This document shows, piece after piece, positions 7,907 through 16,942 of a stretch of 43,374 nt of DNA. The notes under the pieces were generated by a model that was given only the letters and a program-made list of their open reading frames with translations, was not told the DNA's origin and did no database searches. Made by a program: the position numbers and the translations under genes. This stretch comes from Spirochaetia bacterium (lineage in GTDB: Bacteria > Spirochaetota > Spirochaetia > JABMQR01): NCBI GenBank assembly GCA_016784705.1, contig JADHUD010000001.1, positions 1 through 43,374 of the forward strand, given 5' to 3'. Each line of letters opens with the position of its first letter. Positions within the stretch are counted from its first letter, which is position 1.

Positions 7907-9043
7907 ATGAAAAGTAGTAAAAAGAGTGCGTCCATTGCTTTTACCGGCGGGGGAACTGCGGGTCATATCTTACCAGGGATTGCTGTAATTGAGGTGCTGA
8001 AAAAATACCATTCTAGAGAAACTGACAAACCTGGCAGTAAGGGCTTTGAAATGTTCTGGATATGCTCCAGAAGTGTTGCTGAGCAGAAATTATTGCAAAA
8101 AAATGGTATACCTTCTTATCCGATAGCAGCGGGAAAATTACGAAGATATTTTTCTATAAAAAATTTTCTGGATGTTTTTCTGGTTTTCGGAGGAATTCTC
8201 CAATCCATCTCCATTCTGTGGAGAAAAAAACCCGCATTACTTTTCTCGAAAGGTGGTTATGTAAGCTTCCCGCCGGTTGCTGCCGCATGGCTTTTGAAAA
8301 TACCCATTATTATACATGAATCAGATTTAGATCCTGGTTTAACTACTCGGTTAACTGCTAGATTTGCCAGTAAAATTCTTATTCCCTTTAAGGAATCACG
8401 AAGATTTTATCCGGATTCATATAGAGAGAAACTCGTAGTAACCGGAAACCCAGTGAGAAGCGATGTAAAAAATGGCAGTAAAGCGGAGGGACTGCTATTT
8501 TGCGGAGTACCTGATAACAAACCTATTATTTTTGCTGCAGGTGGAAGTCAGGGTGCAGTGCGGATCAATAAACTTTTAGAATTGTGTATACACGAGTTAT
8601 GTGAAAAGTTTGTAGTAATACATCAAACTGGATTTAACTGGACGTTTGCATTTAAGCATAATAATTATAGACACTTCACTTTTATTGATGAACATTATGC
8701 TGATATTGCTGCAGCATCTGATCTGGTTATTTCAAGAGCAGGAGCTGGAGCTGTATGGGAATTTGCAATTATGGGTAAGCCGATGATTCTTATTCCCATA
8801 AATTCTGCTTCAAGCAGGGGAGATCAGTTGCGGAATGCTGATTTCTTTGAAAATAATGGTGCTGCTGTTGTCCTGAAAGGAAAAAAAGTAAATACAGAAA
8901 ATCTTAAAAATGTTATACTATCACTAGTAGAAAATGATAACTATAGAAAAGAATTGGTAAAACATGCAAAAATACTCTGCAATGATAATGCAGACATATC
9001 AGTTGCTGATGTTATCATAACAGATATTGGAGGAATTCTATGA
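7907..9043 (+). CDS. murG: MurG, lipid II synthesis glycosyltransferase
   Basis: MurG transfers GlcNAc from UDP-GlcNAc to lipid I at the inner face of the membrane, giving lipid II for peptidoglycan. Seen are the N-terminal glycine-rich loop FTGGGTAGHILPG, the acceptor-side HESDLDPGL segment, the GGSQGAVRIN loop of the C-terminal domain, and the UDP-GlcNAc site SRAGAGAVWEF with SSRGDQLRNA. About 378 aa. I chose the ATG at 7907; an upstream in-frame TTG at 7883 adds eight residues and falls inside a direct repeat. Neither has a convincing ribosome-binding site. It overlaps cvpA by 4 bp. Confidence 0.92.
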   Translation: MKSSKKSASIAFTGGGTAGHILPGIAVIEVLKKYHSRETDKPGSKGFEMFWICSRSVAEQKLLQKNGIPSYPIAAGKLRRYFSIKNFLDVFLVFGGILQSISILWRKKPALLFSKGGYVSFPPVAAAWLLKIPIIIHESDLDPGLTTRLTARFASKILIPFKESRRFYPDSYREKLVVTGNPVRSDVKNGSKAEGLLFCGVPDNKPIIFAAGGSQGAVRINKLLELCIHELCEKFVVIHQTGFNWTFAFKHNNYRHFTFIDEHYADIAAASDLVISRAGAGAVWEFAIMGKPMILIPINSASSRGDQLRNADFFENNGAAVVLKGKKVNTENLKNVILSLVENDNYRKELVKHAKILCNDNADISVADVIITDIGGIL

Positions 9044-9519
9044 CATTTGAAGTGCTGGATGTTATTGCACTCGTAATTTTGCTGGTTTCTGGACTTCGTG
9101 CTATGTTTAAGGGTTTTATTAAGGAGTTTATGTCTAAAGCAGGCATATTAATTGGTTTTTTTGTTGCATTAATGTTTAGTTCTGCACTTGCTCCGTATAT
9201 TGATGCGCAATTTGGTTTCGGTACCTGGAGCAATATTGCTGCGTTTGCTGCTCTTTTTCTAGCAGGATATATCGTTACAAAGTTAGTGGCAAATACTCTT
9301 AGAACGGTAATAGAGGGACTTCATCTTGCTTTTCTGGATAATATACTCGGCTTTGTTTTTGGGTTGCTGGAAGGTGCAGTAATCATCTCATTTATTATAT
9401 ATCTGCTTCGTTTTCAGACCGTTATTGTTATTGAGGACTTTTTATCACAAAGCTGGGTTGTACAGCTTCTTGAGCCGATCGCACCACGCAGTGTTGAATT
9501 CTTTGAGAAGACATTATAA
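9040..9519 (+). CDS. cvpA: CvpA family membrane protein
   Basis: A 159-aa integral membrane protein with four hydrophobic segments and the CvpA-like opening (DVIALVILLVSGLRAMFKGF) followed by a gly/ala-rich helix pair. In other bacteria CvpA proteins affect colicin V export, purine-linked phenotypes and envelope stress; the biochemical role is unknown. The start overlaps the murG stop (ATGA). A long inverted repeat begins 12 bp after its stop and may act as its terminator. Confidence 0.8.
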   Translation: MTFEVLDVIALVILLVSGLRAMFKGFIKEFMSKAGILIGFFVALMFSSALAPYIDAQFGFGTWSNIAAFAALFLAGYIVTKLVANTLRTVIEGLHLAFLDNILGFVFGLLEGAVIISFIIYLLRFQTVIVIEDFLSQSWVVQLLEPIAPRSVEFFEKTL

Positions 9520-9531
9520 TGGCAACCTATC

Positions 9532-9767
9532 CTAGTACCCTGTACAACTTAAATCTTAGGATTCTTACTTGTACGCGGTAGGTATCTGCATCGTCAGGAT
9601 ACGAAGTAAAAAATCTGGATTTTTTACTTTTGGCAGAATAACAACTCACATAGTTCGTTGTTATTCTGCACACACCTTAGCTGGCTAAGACTTCGTATTC
9701 TTCCTTGCATATACCCACAGGGTACTGCGCGTAAGAACCTGTAAGTTTAAGCTGTACAGGGTACTAG
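9532..9767. repeat. 236-bp imperfect inverted repeat with three internal hairpins
   Basis: Outer arms 9532-9607 and 9690-9767 are imperfect reverse complements, both beginning CTAGTACCCTGTACA at the ends and ending ATACGAAGT inside. Between the arms lie three further perfect hairpins: 9604-9629 (12-bp stem AAGTAAAAAATC, 2-nt loop), 9633-9669 (13-bp stem GCAGAATAACAAC, 11-nt loop) and 9676-9689 (CTTAG/CTAAG, 4-nt loop). There is no open reading frame. It fills most of the 375-bp gap between cvpA and the clamp-loader gene. It could be a miniature mobile element, an elaborate terminator or a structured RNA. Confidence 0.75.
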
Positions 9768-9894
9768 ATAGACGTAATCATTTCATACCTGTTACGTTTT
9801 ACAAATGTTTGTACTGCTTATTTGCAGAATATATTTGCTGTTTTTTCTAATTATATTTTAAAGAAAATCCTTCTTCTTTAAGGGGAGCCGTTAA

Positions 9895-11067
9895 TTGCTT
9901 GAAAGAATATATGGACATCAAAGTCTAAAAAACCAGCTTTCACATTTGATATTAAATAAAACACTTCCTTCGGGTCTTCTATTTGCAGGACCCCGGTTTT
10001 CAGGAAGATTAACCACTGCGCTGGAGATTGCGGAAATCGTTTCATGTACAGAAACACATACACCACTCTGTTCATGTGAAAACTGCCGCAATAACAGAAC
10101 AGGTACTCATCCCTATACAATCATGCTGTTAAGTCGTGATCTTTCTAAAGAAATAGCTGCATCGTATGACACATATTGCAAAACACAGATACCGGATACT
10201 GTTCTGTTATTAATCAGACAGGTGAGAAAACTTATCAGCAGATATCGTACAGATTTATATGATGATTCAACCGCTGCTGCAAAATCACTGCTGAAAACAG
10301 CATTTGAAATTGATGAATTACTTCTGTTGTTTCAGTACCAGAACAATGGATCGGGAACAGTAAAACTAGCCGGAGAGCTGGTAAAAAAAAGTAAACAGCT
10401 AGCTTTATCTGTTAAAAGCGGTAATATTCCCGTCTCTCAAATACGTAAAATTGCTTCATGGATATATTCAGCACCAGAAAATCAGGTGAAATGCATAATA
10501 ATTGAAGGGATAGAAGGAATTACTGACGCATCGAAAAATGCATTATTGAAAATAGTTGAGGAACCTCCGGTAAATACATATTTTATGCTTATAGCTGAAT
10601 CCATTGGACGAATACCTCAAACTATTCTCTCAAGAGTTCGAAGATATCATTTTGTACAACTGGATGAAAAATCGAAAACTGATGTCATTCGAGAAATATA
10701 TTCGGATGACCCTGATTTGTATGATTCTTTAAAAACATTTTTTATGGTCAAATCTGGGGTTAACTGTCGAGAATTACATGCAGATGCTGAGACATTTCTT
10801 TTATCTGCCATGAATCGATCGGATGTTTCCTATAAAGATTTTCAAAACTTATTAGCAAAAATAAACTCTGGAAAACTATTTCCGGAATTTATAAATGAGA
10901 TAGTAACTGTGTTAGAGCAGGAAGTTGAAGATAGATTAATTAGCAGAGATAATGCGGGTAGAATCTTAACAAATATAAAAATGGTAAGTTCAAGGCAAAT
11001 AATCTATAATCAGCATCCAGCATTAGCTCTGGAATCACTATATAATAGTATACGGATTGGTTTGTAA
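9895..11067 (+). CDS. holB: DNA polymerase III delta-prime-like clamp-loader subunit
   Basis: A 390-aa AAA+ clamp-loader subunit that helps load the sliding clamp at the replication fork. It has the usual N-terminal start (YGHQSLKNQL), a cysteine cluster CSCENC before GTHP that resembles the zinc module of DnaX/HolB, and the sensor region TDASKNALLKIVEEPP. The P-loop is degenerate (GPRFSGRLT, with no Lys) and the SRC motif reads SRV, so ATP hydrolysis is unlikely. That fits delta-prime rather than gamma/tau. The TTG start at 9895 is supported by AGGGGAG eight bases upstream. The stop overlaps the kinase start (TAATG). Confidence 0.8.
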   Translation: MLERIYGHQSLKNQLSHLILNKTLPSGLLFAGPRFSGRLTTALEIAEIVSCTETHTPLCSCENCRNNRTGTHPYTIMLLSRDLSKEIAASYDTYCKTQIPDTVLLLIRQVRKLISRYRTDLYDDSTAAAKSLLKTAFEIDELLLLFQYQNNGSGTVKLAGELVKKSKQLALSVKSGNIPVSQIRKIASWIYSAPENQVKCIIIEGIEGITDASKNALLKIVEEPPVNTYFMLIAESIGRIPQTILSRVRRYHFVQLDEKSKTDVIREIYSDDPDLYDSLKTFFMVKSGVNCRELHADAETFLLSAMNRSDVSYKDFQNLLAKINSGKLFPEFINEIVTVLEQEVEDRLISRDNAGRILTNIKMVSSRQIIYNQHPALALESLYNSIRIGL

Positions 11068-12230
11068 TGAGAAATTTTGTAAAGAAAGCAATTGGGAAAA
11101 TTGAGAAACTTGAACGCGGACAGATAATGAGATTGATAAATCTTTTATCTGATGAAAATGAGATGCTTGAAACCATTTTAGATTCAATGGATGAAGGAGT
11201 TATTGTTACAGATATTGAGTACCGCATAAGAATTGTGAATAAAAATGCAAACAGATTGCTTCAGTTTCAAACCGGTGATCTGCATGATCGAATTGTTTGG
11301 GCTGTTATTAAAGACCAGGAAACAGCTGAGTTTGTAGAGAAACAGATCAGAAGTGAAGGTAAAATAATTGATGAAGAGTTCTATACAGAAAAGGGAACTG
11401 GAACAGCTATACTTACACTAACATCACTGCCTTTTGTAAAAAATAAAAAAATAGAGGGAAATATTCTTATCCTAAGGGATGTTACTGAAAAGAAACAGAA
11501 AGAAGCACAATTCCGCCGTGCTGAAAATCTTGCCTCCCTGACAACACTCGCTGCAGGTGTTGCTCATGAAATAAAAAACCCCCTGGCCTCTATCGGCATA
11601 CATATCCAGCTTATGAGAAAAAATCTGAATCAAAGCGGGTGCATAGATAAAGAGGCTGCAGAAGAGTACCTTGAAATAATTGATGAAGAGATAGAACGTT
11701 TAAACGGCATTGTTGTTGATTTTCTTTTTGCTGTACGCCCGATGGATACGAGAATAAAAAGTGAAGATATCAATAAACTGTCTGAGGATTTATTGGATTT
11801 TGTAAAGTATGAATTGGAAAAAAATAATATTCAGATTGAAACAAATCTGTCTCAGGATGTACCGAAAATTGAGATTGATAGTAAGTATATGAAGCAGGTT
11901 CTGTTGAATATTATTAAAAACGCTATCGCAGCGATGCCTAATGGCGGGTTGCTCACGCTAAATACATTTCGGAAAGATGACAGGGTACATATACAAATAC
12001 AAGATAACGGAATTGGTATATCTGAAGAGAATATGGCTAAGATTTTTGAACCGTATTTCACAACTAAAGATTTTGGTTCAGGATTGGGGCTTACCGTGGT
12101 TTTTAAAATAATTAAAGAACATGGGGGTGAGATTTCTTTGAATTCAAAAGAGGGCGAGGGGACGACGTTTACTATATCACTGCCTTTACCGCAAAGTGAA
12201 AGAAGTTTGCTGTCCTGGGGGATTGAGTGA
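11067..12230 (+). CDS. PAS-domain sensor histidine kinase, NtrB/AtoS type
   Basis: A soluble 387-aa sensor kinase with no membrane segment, so it should sense a cytoplasmic signal. Residues about 35-140 form a PAS domain (ILDSMDEGVIVTDIEYRI and following). The dimerisation/phosphoacceptor helix has His167 in AAGVAHEIKNPLASI. The ATPase part shows an N box (NIIKNAIAAMPNGG), G1 (DNGIGI), an F box (FEPYFTTK) and G2 (GSGLGLTVV). Its stop overlaps the ATG of the adjacent sigma-54 activator, its evident partner. The ligand for the PAS domain is unknown. Confidence 0.92.
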   Translation: MRNFVKKAIGKIEKLERGQIMRLINLLSDENEMLETILDSMDEGVIVTDIEYRIRIVNKNANRLLQFQTGDLHDRIVWAVIKDQETAEFVEKQIRSEGKIIDEEFYTEKGTGTAILTLTSLPFVKNKKIEGNILILRDVTEKKQKEAQFRRAENLASLTTLAAGVAHEIKNPLASIGIHIQLMRKNLNQSGCIDKEAAEEYLEIIDEEIERLNGIVVDFLFAVRPMDTRIKSEDINKLSEDLLDFVKYELEKNNIQIETNLSQDVPKIEIDSKYMKQVLLNIIKNAIAAMPNGGLLTLNTFRKDDRVHIQIQDNGIGISEENMAKIFEPYFTTKDFGSGLGLTVVFKIIKEHGGEISLNSKEGEGTTFTISLPLPQSERSLLSWGIE

Positions 12231-13591
12231 TGGATATTACTATTTTAATCGTTGATGATGAAAAAAACATTCGAAGCGGCTTAGGAAAATCCCTTGCAAT
12301 GGAAGGGTACACAGTTAAACTAGCTGAAAATGGTTTGCAAGCATGGGAATATGTGAATAATCAGCATATAGATTTGGTAGTCTCAGATCTTAGAATGCCC
12401 AAAATGTCCGGAGAGGAGCTATTGCTGAAAATATCATCAGCGTATCCCACTCTGCCGGTAATTATTTTAACTGGTCATGGAACTATTGAATCTGCAGTTA
12501 ATGCAATGCGTGACGGAGCTTTCGATTTTGTTACAAAACCTATAAATCTTGACAGGTTAAGCCTGCTGGTTAAAAGAGCAATTTCCAGCCGGAAGCTGCA
12601 AATAGAGAATTCGAAGCTGCTGAATGAATTGGAGAAATTAAAGAAAAAACAAAAATTTGACGGTATTATTGGAAAAAGTCAAAAAATGCAAAGAGTTATG
12701 GAAATTGTCGAACAGGTTGCACAAACGAAAGCTTCTGTTCTTATAACAGGAGAAAGCGGAGTTGGAAAAGAACTTGTGGCAGATGCACTTCACGAATTAT
12801 CAAACAGAAGCAAAGGTCCTTATGTGAAGGTTCATTGTGCAGCTTTAAGTGAGTCACTTCTTGAAAGTGAGTTGTTCGGCCATGAAAAGGGATCTTTTAC
12901 CGGTGCAGTTTCTCAAAAAAAAGGACGGTTTGAGCTTGCAGATACTGGCACCATATTTCTTGATGAAATTGGTGAGATAAATGCGCAAGTACAGATTAAA
13001 ATCCTCAGAGTTCTTCAGGAGAAGCAGTTTGAGCGTGTTGGCGGCGAGAAAACACTGAATATTGATACCAGGATTGTATCAGCAACCAACAGAGATTTAC
13101 ATGAAGAGATAAAACTTGGTAATTTTCGTGAAGATCTTTATTACCGGTTAAATGTAGTGAAAATTGAAGTTCCACCCTTACGTGATCGTAAAGATGATAT
13201 TCCGTTATTGTCAGCAGCCTTTCTGAAAGAGTTTAATGAAGAGAATGGGAAAAAGATAGAAGGGTTCAGCAGTAAAGCCAGGTCTGCTTTATATAATTAC
13301 TCATGGCCGGGAAATATTCGTGAACTGAGAAACTGCATTGAGAGTTCTGTTGTTCTCTCAAAAAGTAATGTGATTGAATTGGACGACTTACCGTTAAGTA
13401 TTACTTCAGCAACCACGGATGATCAAATAAATATACCTCTCGGCTCAACGATGGAATCAGCAGAAAAAGAGTTCATTTTAGCCACGTTGAATTTCTGTAA
13501 TGGTAATAAATCCAAAGCAGCAGAAGTGCTTGGAATAGGCAGAAAAACACTTCACCGTAAAATTCAGGAATATCAGATTGAATCTAAATAA
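12230..13591 (+). CDS. Sigma-54-dependent response regulator, NtrC family
   Basis: A 453-aa enhancer-binding activator. The receiver domain has the acidic pair DD (10-11), phosphoacceptor Asp53 in VSDLRMP and the conserved Lys in TKPI. The central AAA+ domain has Walker A GESGVGKE, a GAFTGA-equivalent loop GSFTGA for contact with sigma-54, and LDEIGEI. A Fis-type helix-turn-helix ends the protein (NKSKAAEVLGIGRKTLHRKI). I start at the ATG at 12230, which overlaps the kinase stop as TGATG; a GTG directly before it is less likely. The GSFTGA loop makes true sigma-54 activation likely, and a candidate target promoter lies at 17017. Confidence 0.93.
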   Translation: MDITILIVDDEKNIRSGLGKSLAMEGYTVKLAENGLQAWEYVNNQHIDLVVSDLRMPKMSGEELLLKISSAYPTLPVIILTGHGTIESAVNAMRDGAFDFVTKPINLDRLSLLVKRAISSRKLQIENSKLLNELEKLKKKQKFDGIIGKSQKMQRVMEIVEQVAQTKASVLITGESGVGKELVADALHELSNRSKGPYVKVHCAALSESLLESELFGHEKGSFTGAVSQKKGRFELADTGTIFLDEIGEINAQVQIKILRVLQEKQFERVGGEKTLNIDTRIVSATNRDLHEEIKLGNFREDLYYRLNVVKIEVPPLRDRKDDIPLLSAAFLKEFNEENGKKIEGFSSKARSALYNYSWPGNIRELRNCIESSVVLSKSNVIELDDLPLSITSATTDDQINIPLGSTMESAEKEFILATLNFCNGNKSKAAEVLGIGRKTLHRKIQEYQIESK

Positions 13592-15719
13592 TAAAATTGA
13601 ACATATCCTGGGACCTCAGGGCAATTTAGCTGAGAATATACCAAATTTTGAATCCCGGAAGAGTCAGCAGGAAATGGCCTGTATGATTGCAGAGACTTTT
13701 AGAGATACGGGTATTTGCGTGGTAGAAGCAGGTACAGGTACCGGGAAATCGTATGCCTATTTAGTTCCTGCAATGCTCTGGTGTCTGGAAAATAGTGATG
13801 AAAAAATCGTTATAGCAACATCGACTATTAATCTTCAGCATCAGTTATTTGAAAAAGATATTCCAACTCTTTGTAAACTTCTTGCTATTAGCTTAAAAGC
13901 AGAAATATTAAAGGGAAGATCCAACTATATCTGTATGAGAAAACTATTTGAAGAGATTCAGGAAGGCCCATTGCTTTCACATCAAGAAAATGAAGCTTTC
14001 AAATATTTGTGTAAATGGGTTGAAAATACATCTACGGGTATGTTTTCTGAGCTGGAAAAACACATACATAAAAAAATATGGAACAGAGTCTGCTCGGATT
14101 CAGAGTTCTGCCTGAAAAACCGCTGCCCGCATAGAGAGGGGTGTTTTGTTCTTAGAGCAAGAAAAAGAGCATCGGCGGCTCATATAATAATAGTAAACCA
14201 TCACTTGCTTTTTGCCGATATGATAATGAGAAAACAAGAGCAGATTGATCCGCAGGAACAGGCAATCCTACCGCCTTTTGACAGATTAATTATAGATGAG
14301 GCACATAATATAGAAAAAAATGCAACGAGTTATTTTACTGAGGAATATAGTAATCAAACAATAAGTCGTTTGATGTATGATTTGCATCACATGAAATTCG
14401 GAAAACAGCAGGGAATAGCTGTAAGGATACTTCCATTTATATCCAGTGAAAACGAATCGAATCAATCGGAAAAACTTAACGGGCTGCTTGAATCTCTACG
14501 AATATATACTGATAAACTTGAACTCTTTATTTTAGATATATTTACGAGATTTCATCAAAGTTCACTTCTCTTTGAGACTATTAAGGAAAAGATAGATGAT
14601 AAAGTCTATGAACAATTTGAAGAGTATTTTTTATCATTACATGCAATACTGAAAAAAATAACCAGATTTAACAAACAGCTGATTGATGATTGTATTGAGA
14701 ATGATGACTCTTTTCCTGTGCTTCAGGAGTTGAGGAGTAATACAGCAAAATTTAATTCAGCATCTTTGTTATTGAAGAAATTCAGTAAGATTACAACCTA
14801 TCCGAAAGAAATTTTCTGGTTAGACAGTAAGAAAAATATGACTGGAAGCAGTAGTAGTCAAATGAAAATTACTCCTGTCAGTGTTGCTGAAACAATATAT
14901 GAGAATATTCTTAGTGTCTATAATTCTGTAATTTGTACATCTGCTACATTAACTGCCGGCGATGATTTTTCTTTTTGGGAAAAGCAAGTAGGATTATATG
15001 GAAGGGATTTACCAAATTACCGGAAGAAATATTTTCCATCACCCTTCAATTTTAAAAAGCATCTATTCCTTGGAATACCCATAAATGCACCATTACCATT
15101 TGAAAGCGAAAAGTATGAATCATTTGTTTGTGATTTTACCTGTAAATTAATAAATTCTTCCGAGGGAGGAACACTTGTATTATTTACTTCGTATGCACTC
15201 CTAAAAAAAGTTCATGAATATTTACTTGATGAAATGGATAAAGATAAAGATAAAGAGAAAGAGAAGATTACACTTCTGTATCAAGGAGAAAAAGATAGAA
15301 CAAAACTATTAGCTGAGTTTATCCGGGATGAAAAAAGTGTTCTGCTGGCAACAGAATCTTTTTGGGAGGGTGTTGATGCTCCCGGAAATACGCTGCGTTC
15401 TGTTATTATAACCCGTTTACCTTTCCGGGTTCCCTCAGACCCAATTGTTTCTGCCCGATATAAAGCTTTGGAAAAAAGCGGCGGTAATCCGTTTCTTGAA
15501 ATTTCTCTGCCGGAGGCTGCTGTAAGGCTTAAACAGGGATTTGGAAGACTTTTACGGAATCGATTCGACCGCGGTGGAGTTTTTATCCTTGATTCAAGAA
15601 TTATACATAAATATTATGGAAGAATACTTCTGAATTCACTTCCTGACACATTGATTGAAATACAGGAATCTGATCGGATCACAGAAAAGTTTGAAAATTT
15701 TCTCTATTCTGGAAAATAA
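13578..15719 (+). CDS. dinG: DinG/XPD-type ATP-dependent DNA helicase
   Basis: A 713-aa superfamily 2 helicase, probably 5'-3', acting on recombination or repair intermediates. Motifs are Walker A EAGTGTGKS, DEAH box IDEAHNIEK, motif TSATL and motif VI QGFGRLLRN. Four cysteines (ICMRK, SEFC, RCPHREGC) match the iron-sulphur cluster site of DinG/XPD. The TTG at 13578 overlaps the regulator gene by 14 bp and has AGGA eight bases upstream. It lacks an N-terminal exonuclease domain, so it is the short DinG form. A lysine/aspartate/glutamate-rich stretch at 15236-15260 (DKDKDKEKEK) is an unusual low-complexity insert. Confidence 0.9.
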   Translation: MNLNNKIEHILGPQGNLAENIPNFESRKSQQEMACMIAETFRDTGICVVEAGTGTGKSYAYLVPAMLWCLENSDEKIVIATSTINLQHQLFEKDIPTLCKLLAISLKAEILKGRSNYICMRKLFEEIQEGPLLSHQENEAFKYLCKWVENTSTGMFSELEKHIHKKIWNRVCSDSEFCLKNRCPHREGCFVLRARKRASAAHIIIVNHHLLFADMIMRKQEQIDPQEQAILPPFDRLIIDEAHNIEKNATSYFTEEYSNQTISRLMYDLHHMKFGKQQGIAVRILPFISSENESNQSEKLNGLLESLRIYTDKLELFILDIFTRFHQSSLLFETIKEKIDDKVYEQFEEYFLSLHAILKKITRFNKQLIDDCIENDDSFPVLQELRSNTAKFNSASLLLKKFSKITTYPKEIFWLDSKKNMTGSSSSQMKITPVSVAETIYENILSVYNSVICTSATLTAGDDFSFWEKQVGLYGRDLPNYRKKYFPSPFNFKKHLFLGIPINAPLPFESEKYESFVCDFTCKLINSSEGGTLVLFTSYALLKKVHEYLLDEMDKDKDKEKEKITLLYQGEKDRTKLLAEFIRDEKSVLLATESFWEGVDAPGNTLRSVIITRLPFRVPSDPIVSARYKALEKSGGNPFLEISLPEAAVRLKQGFGRLLRNRFDRGGVFILDSRIIHKYYGRILLNSLPDTLIEIQESDRITEKFENFLYSGK

Positions 15720-15723
15720 ATAA

Positions 15724-15750
15724 AACCCCAAATAACAGGTATAAGGGGTT
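15724..15750 (-). terminator. Terminator between convergent dinG and groES
   Basis: Arms AACCCC and GGGGTT enclose a 15-nt loop. On the minus strand the stem runs into TTTTATTTATTTT, so it best serves groES. On the plus strand there is no T-run. Confidence 0.55.
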
Positions 15751-15778
15751 ATTAACAAAATGAATTTAATTCCGATTA

Positions 15779-16042
15779 TTACTCAATAATAGCAAGAAGG
15801 TCGCTCATTCTAAGAAGCAAATGATCATGTCCATCTACTTTTATTGTTGTCCCCGCATACTTATCATACATAATTTTATCGCCAACTTTAACTTTGATCT
15901 CTTCATCATCACCAATTGCAATTACTGATGCAATTTGAGTTTTTTCCTGAGCTGTTTGCGGAATGAAAATGCCGCTTGCTGTTTTTTCCTCTACTTCTTC
16001 AACTTTTACAAGAACCCGATCACTTAGTGGTCTTACCTTCAT
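15779..16042 (-). CDS. groES: Co-chaperonin GroES (Cpn10)
   Basis: GroES forms the heptameric lid of the GroEL folding chamber. The 87-aa protein has the signature opening VRPLSDRVLVKVEE, the mobile loop region KTASGIFIPQTAQEK with the hydrophobic IFIP contact, and the C-terminal MSDLLAIIE. A strong ribosome-binding site (AGGAGG) precedes the ATG. No groEL follows; the neighbour downstream is convergent dinG. A groES separated from groEL is also known in other spirochaetes. Its 115-nt leader carries two inverted repeats and no CIRCE element. Confidence 0.96.
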   Translation of the reverse strand: MKVRPLSDRVLVKVEEVEEKTASGIFIPQTAQEKTQIASVIAIGDDEEIKVKVGDKIMYDKYAGTTIKVDGHDHLLLRMSDLLAIIE

Positions 16043-16083
16043 AAAAAAATCCTCCTGATAGTATTATTTAATATTTTAAAAAA

Positions 16084-16139
16084 GGTTCATTATTCGAACC
16101 ATATAAATAAGGCATATACAAAAATATGAACAATATGCC
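16084..16139 (-). promoter_or_regulatory. Two inverted repeats in the groES leader
   Basis: GGCATAT (16111-16117) and ATATGCC (16133-16139) are separated by 15 bp. GGTTC (16084-16088) and GAACC (16096-16100) are separated by 7 bp and are followed on the minus strand by CTTTTTT, so this second repeat resembles a weak attenuator. Neither matches the HrcA operator CIRCE. Confidence 0.4.
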
Positions 16140-16165
16140 ATTAAATAACTAATTAATTCAAAGAA

Positions 16166-16194
16166 AATATACGCATGTTAGGGCTATTGGTCAA
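16166..16194 (-). promoter_or_regulatory. Sigma-70 promoter of groES
   Basis: On the minus strand TTGACC (16189-16194), a 17-bp spacer and TATATT (16166-16171) form a near-consensus promoter. Confidence 0.75.
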
Positions 16195-16271
16195 GCAGTA
16201 AATAATTTTTTTAAGATTTGATAAGCTGCCTGGAAGATACATGAAAGAAATATGACTGACATAAAAAAATC

Positions 16272-16300
16272 TTGCCTGATAACTGTTTGTTTTGTATATT
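16272..16300 (+). promoter_or_regulatory. Sigma-70 promoter of the TPR gene
   Basis: TTGCCT (16272-16277), a 17-bp spacer and TATATT (16295-16300). The predicted start of transcription is near 16307, only about three bases before the ATG at 16310, so the transcript may have almost no leader. Confidence 0.55.
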
Positions 16301-16309
16301 GTTGATATA

Positions 16310-16831
16310 ATGAATGATTGCAGAAAACTTCTGAAAGAAGGGAAAGAATTACTGTTCTCTCAGAAAGCTCATGAAGCTATGAATGTGTTTAACAATGCTC
16401 TGGAAGTTTGTGTGTGTGATAACAATATCGAACTGGGGGAAATACTTTTTTATCTTGGCTTGGCTTTTAAAAAAATAGGGCATAATGTGCATGCTCAAAG
16501 ATGCTGGTTAAATGCTTTTAAAATACGTGATATAAATAATACAGGAAATTATCAAAATGATGAGTGGGAAATATTCCATGCAATTCAACTTTCCAGATAT
16601 CTAAGTTATAAGATGGATTTTCAATTTGATACCCTTGCTGAGGGTGATATGGTTCATGATTTGATTAAAACTATCTGGTTGGAAATATGTACACTTCCCC
16701 AGTTTAATAGTATGAGCAGTGATGAAAGGGTAAATTATTACCAAACGATAACAATAATATTCCCTGAAATGAATCTTAAAGAAGATCAAGAACAATCTGT
16801 TAAAGGGAATATTGTATCTTTTTTACAATGA
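16310..16831 (+). CDS. Small TPR-like protein of unknown function
   Basis: A 173-aa cytoplasmic protein. Residues about 1-75 form two helix-turn-helix pairs with the tetratricopeptide pattern (KEGKELLFSQKAHEAMNVFNNAL, core LFSQKAHEAMNVFNNAL, then LGLAFKKIGHNVHAQRCWLNAF). The remainder is acidic and helical, with no recognised motif. TPR proteins usually hold protein complexes together, but no partner is evident. I use the ATG at 16310 rather than an in-frame TTG at 16292, which lies inside the spacer and -10 region of the best promoter. There is no ribosome-binding site before the ATG, in line with a leaderless or near-leaderless transcript. It is divergent from groES. Confidence 0.75.
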   Translation: MNDCRKLLKEGKELLFSQKAHEAMNVFNNALEVCVCDNNIELGEILFYLGLAFKKIGHNVHAQRCWLNAFKIRDINNTGNYQNDEWEIFHAIQLSRYLSYKMDFQFDTLAEGDMVHDLIKTIWLEICTLPQFNSMSSDERVNYYQTITIIFPEMNLKEDQEQSVKGNIVSFLQ

Positions 16832-16942
16832 AACCTTTAAAATCTCGCTTGGTTTACTTATCATGTGTCATTATTACTCAGTATATAACTAATATAATTC
16901 AGGTGTGTAAATCTGACACACATACACAATAGCTGAACAATA

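Noticed and set aside
9532..9767. Reading the inverted repeat as a CRISPR array
   Set aside because: There are only two arms, inverted rather than direct, with no spacers and no cas genes nearby.
16045..16165. CIRCE operator before groES
   Set aside because: No sequence resembling TTAGCACTC-N9-GAGTGCTAA is present.
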